From assembly GCF_000378485.1 (NCBI RefSeq), contig NZ_KB899967.1, forward strand, positions 248,001-312,000: a DNA stretch of 64,000 bases, given 5' to 3'. Under the pieces are notes generated by a model. That model was not told where the DNA came from and did no database searches. It was given only the letters and a program-made list of their open reading frames with translations. The stretch comes from Flavobacterium rivuli WB 3.3-2 = DSM 21788 (GTDB taxonomy: Bacteria > Bacteroidota > Bacteroidia > Flavobacteriales > Flavobacteriaceae). The translations under genes were made by a program, and so were the position numbers. Shown here one piece after another: positions 61,413-64,000 of this stretch (positions are counted from its first letter, which is position 1; every line of letters begins with the position of its first letter).

Positions 61413-62675
61413 TTATTGTTTTTTAAGCAGTTGTTGCATTTGTGCCCTTAACACTTCGATTTCAGTAGTTTGTAATTTTAAAGCTTCAATTTGTTTATTC
61501 TGTTCTATAAGATGCAATGTAAGTTCTTCAATTTTTTCCTGCTGTAATTTTACAATATTCCCCATCTCTATACCTTGATCTTCTACTTGAGCAGCCGATG
61601 GCATGTTAGGAAGGTGCCCGTTAGCTGCAATATATTTTTCAGTATCTTTTAGTGATAGCAATTTATAATTATTGGCAAAAACATAATCTGCCCAACCTGA
61701 TTGAAGCCTAACTCTTACCTCTTCAGCAAGTATACCCCCTTTTACAAAAAATCTGTAAATAGACGCATTAGGAATTGTAGTCATTGCAGGAAAATCACCA
61801 AACCCTACAGACCCAACATAACCCACTCCTACTTTTTGAGCATTAAATTTCAAGGTTGGATTGCTTGCAGGAATATTTCCACTGGCACTATCTTTAAACT
61901 CGCCAGAAATAAGTGGATTACCATCATGGCCTATATATAGTTTATTGCTTCCAGTTTCTGTCCTTCCAATCTCTGATCCTATTATAATATTTTTTGACCC
62001 TAAGGGTGTTGATCCCAAACCTTGTCCCGAATCTAATCCTATAAGAATGTTATTACTTCCGTTGATGTTTTGCCCTGCGTGATATCCCAAAAGTATATTG
62101 AGGTTTCCTATAACATTTTCACCACAAGACCCTAAAAAAATATTATTACTTCCATCAGCATTCTTCCCCGCATCACTTCCTATGTAATTATTATTAGAAC
62201 CTGTGGAATTTGCAGCTGCTGATCTGCCTATAAAATTATTATAGGAGCCATTTGCATTTTTTGCTGTTTGTGATCCTAAAAAAACATTTTCTATACTGTT
62301 AGGCGTTACATTTAAATTACTGAATTGCCCAGCCTGATAGCCTATAAAAACACTGTTGCTTGCTTTTACAGAATTAGTATTACCAGAACCGCTCTCATAA
62401 CCCAAATAAACATTATAATTTCCTGTACTATGAAACTTCCCCGATCTGTATCCTAAAAAAGTGTTGCCATAAATACTTCCACCTGCACTGTTACCGGATT
62501 CGCTACCCACAAAGGTATTTTGATTTCCAGTATTAACACTACCTGCATTTTTACCTATGTGAACATTATCTTGACCAGTAGCACCTGCAGATGTGCCTAA
62601 AGATGTTGTTGTACTTTGCCCATAAATTAATACGGAAGATAACAACCCTGCAATTAAGAATAATCTTGTTTTCAT
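61413..62675 (-). CDS. Repeat beta-solenoid protein with C-terminal coiled coil
   Basis: A 420-aa secreted protein (signal peptide LIAGLLSSVLIYGQS). About residues 35-255 consist of imperfect GNxNxxIG/LGYxSG units (GNTFLGYRSGKF, GNYNVYLGYESG, GSYNNFIGRSAA, GSNNNYIGSDAGK, GSNNIFLGSCGEN), as in YadA-head or tail-fiber beta-rolls. A linker (VGVGYVGSVGFGDFPAM) follows. The end (SLKDTEKYIAANGHLPNMPSAAQVEDQGIEMGNIVKLQQEKIEELTLHLIEQNKQIEALKLQ) is a flavobacterial signature leading into a coiled coil. No T9SS tail; it precedes the T9SS protein gene by two bases, so they probably act together at the surface. Confidence 0.88.
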   Translation of the reverse strand: MKTRLFLIAGLLSSVLIYGQSTTTSLGTSAGATGQDNVHIGKNAGSVNTGNQNTFVGSESGNSAGGSIYGNTFLGYRSGKFHSTGNYNVYLGYESGSGNTNSVKASNSVFIGYQAGQFSNLNVTPNSIENVFLGSQTAKNANGSYNNFIGRSAAANSTGSNNNYIGSDAGKNADGSNNIFLGSCGENVIGNLNILLGYHAGQNINGSNNILIGLDSGQGLGSTPLGSKNIIIGSEIGRTETGSNKLYIGHDGNPLISGEFKDSASGNIPASNPTLKFNAQKVGVGYVGSVGFGDFPAMTTIPNASIYRFFVKGGILAEEVRVRLQSGWADYVFANNYKLLSLKDTEKYIAANGHLPNMPSAAQVEDQGIEMGNIVKLQQEKIEELTLHLIEQNKQIEALKLQTTEIEVLRAQMQQLLKKQ

Positions 62676-62768
62676 ACTATTTGTTTATTAATTAGTTTTG
62701 TTAAAATTAATATAATAATTCTAACAAAATCAAAAAAAGTAACCAAATAATAGTTTGATAATCTTAAA

Positions 62769-63572
62769 TTAATAACGCCACTCCCGCTGCTTATTTAATT
62801 CCTCTTCAGTTTCTAAAACCTCCAGCGGAATCACTTTTAAAAAGCTTGGGTGCTGTTCTATGGCATATTCTATTTTTTCTACTATCTCTTCTACAGTGTC
62901 GTTATCATAATCAATATGCAACGGCTCTTTAATTATAAACGACTGTAGTATACCTTTCTTCTTGGTTCGCAAACCTTTCTTGTCAAAAGACCTCCTAAAG
63001 CCATCAATCACAATAGGCACAACAATAGGCCTGTGTTGCTTTATTATGTGTGCCGTGCCCTTCCTGATGGGTTTAAACGGCTTTGTGGTTCCCTGCGGAA
63101 AAGTTATGACCCAGCCATCATTAAGGGCTATCCTTATATTCTCGGTATCGTTAGGGTTAACATCACGCTTTACATCTTCGCCTTTAGCACGCCAGGTACG
63201 TTCTACGGTAATAGCGCCGGCATAAGCAAGTATGCGCGGCAGCAACCCGGCCTTCATAGTCTCTTTAGCCGCAACATAATATATATTAAGCTTAGAGTCC
63301 CACAGGTAGCCCACGTTGTTTATATTATCTTCCCTGCCCTTAAGGCTGGCATTAAACACATGAAACATCGCCACAACATCGGCAAAATACGTTTGGTGGT
63401 TCGATATAAAGAGGACATTAGTATCCGGCAGTTCCCTGATAATTTCAGACCCATCTATTTTAAGCTGGTTAAAACCACGGTAACGTCGGTGAGTAAGCGA
63501 CCCTAAAATAAGTATAAGCCATCTCTTTAAAAAAAGGATATGGCCAAAGGGGTTTCTTTTAAATAAGCCCAT
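62769..63572 (-). CDS. 1-acyl-sn-glycerol-3-phosphate acyltransferase (PlsC-like)
   Basis: A 267-aa acyltransferase from the ATG at 63572; a GTG start 7 codons upstream is possible. The LPLAT catalytic motif reads SNHQTYFADV (H and D separated by five residues, where H-x4-D is usual). Motif III is FPQGTT, standing in for FPEGTR, and VPIVIDGFRRSF is motif IV. It transfers acyl chains in phospholipid synthesis at the inner membrane. No terminal hydrophobic anchor is strong. The gene is between a NUDIX gene and the secreted-protein operon. Confidence 0.9.
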   Translation of the reverse strand: MGLFKRNPFGHILFLKRWLILILGSLTHRRYRGFNQLKIDGSEIIRELPDTNVLFISNHQTYFADVVAMFHVFNASLKGREDNINNVGYLWDSKLNIYYVAAKETMKAGLLPRILAYAGAITVERTWRAKGEDVKRDVNPNDTENIRIALNDGWVITFPQGTTKPFKPIRKGTAHIIKQHRPIVVPIVIDGFRRSFDKKGLRTKKKGILQSFIIKEPLHIDYDNDTVEEIVEKIEYAIEQHPSFLKVIPLEVLETEEELNKQREWRY

Positions 63573-63611
63573 ATAAGTAACGGTGTAAGGCACAAAACTA
63601 CAAAATCCCTG

Positions 63612-64000
63612 CTATTTTAACGCCATTTTTATAGTTTCTTTAAGTTCGCTTAATATCATGGCCGTTGCGCCCCATACAAGGTGCTCCCCTATCTTAAATG
63701 CAGGTACAGATGTAGTTTGCGAATATGATGTTTGCATTACAGTATTTATCACCGTGGCATCATCAAGAAAAACATCCAGCGGTAGTTCTATCAGTTCCTG
63801 CACTTCATCGGGGTTAGGCTTAAAAACGGGTTCATTTAAGGACAGCCCTAAAAATGGCGCCACTAAAAAGTTACTTGGTGGGATGTAAATTTCTGTAAAC
63901 GGCATTACTACATCAATATCAGTTTGCAGCACCCCTATTTCTTCCCATGTTTCACGCAGTGCTGTATCTTTTAAGTCCTTATCATATCCTTCTGCCTTGC
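63612..64000 (-). CDS. NUDIX CoA pyrophosphatase (5' end outside window)
   Basis: A partial gene that continues past 64000. Reading in from the right, the frame gives KAEGYDKDLKDTALRETWEEIGV, a NUDIX box (R-E-x-x-E-E-x-G plus the preceding acidic spacing), then VVMPFTEIYIPPSNFLVAPFLG, a body typical of CoA pyrophosphatases, and VWGATAMILSEL near the end. These enzymes hydrolyse CoA and its derivatives to 4'-phosphopantetheine and adenosine 3',5'-bisphosphate. It ends 39 nt before the PlsC start in the same direction, so the two form an operon. Confidence 0.92.
   Translation of the reverse strand, partial: KAEGYDKDLKDTALRETWEEIGVLQTDIDVVMPFTEIYIPPSNFLVAPFLGLSLNEPVFKPNPDEVQELIELPLDVFLDDATVINTVMQTSYSQTTSVPAFKIGEHLVWGATAMILSELKETIKMALK

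Noticed and set aside
1..64000. CRISPR arrays, insertion sequences, prophage or rRNA/tRNA genes
   Set aside because: No regularly spaced repeat array, transposase, phage structural gene or structural RNA was recognised on either strand.

Overview
The window looks like a chromosomal segment of a Flavobacterium-like member of the Bacteroidota. The evidence is its AT-rich DNA, promoters of the TAnnTTTG type, C-terminal type IX secretion (T9SS) sorting domains, a SusC/SusD pair, lpxK, and several gene families typical of flavobacteria (DUF3810, DUF6584-like, DUF433/DUF5615). I see no rRNA, tRNA, CRISPR array, insertion sequence or prophage.

Layout. 1-11.3 kb is mostly housekeeping: the end of a PAS sensor kinase, an SDR/HxlR divergent pair, a GNAT enzyme, rlmB, a purine nucleoside phosphorylase overlapping lpxK, a Nif3-family protein, a frameshifted DUF6584-like gene, a coiled-coil protein that has lost its zinc-ribbon cysteines, an alpha/beta hydrolase and rluF. 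11.3-17 kb holds a ParE-type toxin-antitoxin pair, a LytS/LytTR two-component system, a decayed gene fragment, and an AraC regulator followed by two tandem SDR genes. 17.3-24.7 kb is a surface cluster: two large T9SS adhesin-like proteins, a single-module relative without a sorting tail, two small beta-barrel OMP paralogs, and an SMP-30-like enzyme. An orphan promoter-operator-terminator unit lies inside this cluster.

26.0-42.6 kb is the most striking region. A NtrC-type sigma-54 activator and its kinase diverge from an export operon: a HlyD-like adaptor, a small secreted protein, one MacB-type ATPase, four consecutive ~800-aa FtsX/MacB permeases spaced by exactly two bases, and a TolC-like channel. 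A near-palindrome lies in the divergent gap and is a natural activator site.

43.5-47 kb carries a small lipoprotein, a TPR sensor kinase with a lipoprotein-type signal, its LuxR-type regulator, and two small proteins. 47.2-53.4 kb is a compact polysaccharide utilisation locus (GH27 alpha-galactosidase, SusD, SusC). The upstream DNA has a perfect LacI-type palindrome and an 11-bp direct repeat with a two-helical-turn period. 53.9-64 kb has pepD, a DUF433/DUF5615 pair, a thin ferredoxin-like protein, a DUF3810/ECF-sigma/membrane protein/TraB operon, two secreted structural proteins, a PlsC acyltransferase and a truncated NUDIX CoA pyrophosphatase.

All functions are inferred from sequence motifs read by eye; no database search was run.
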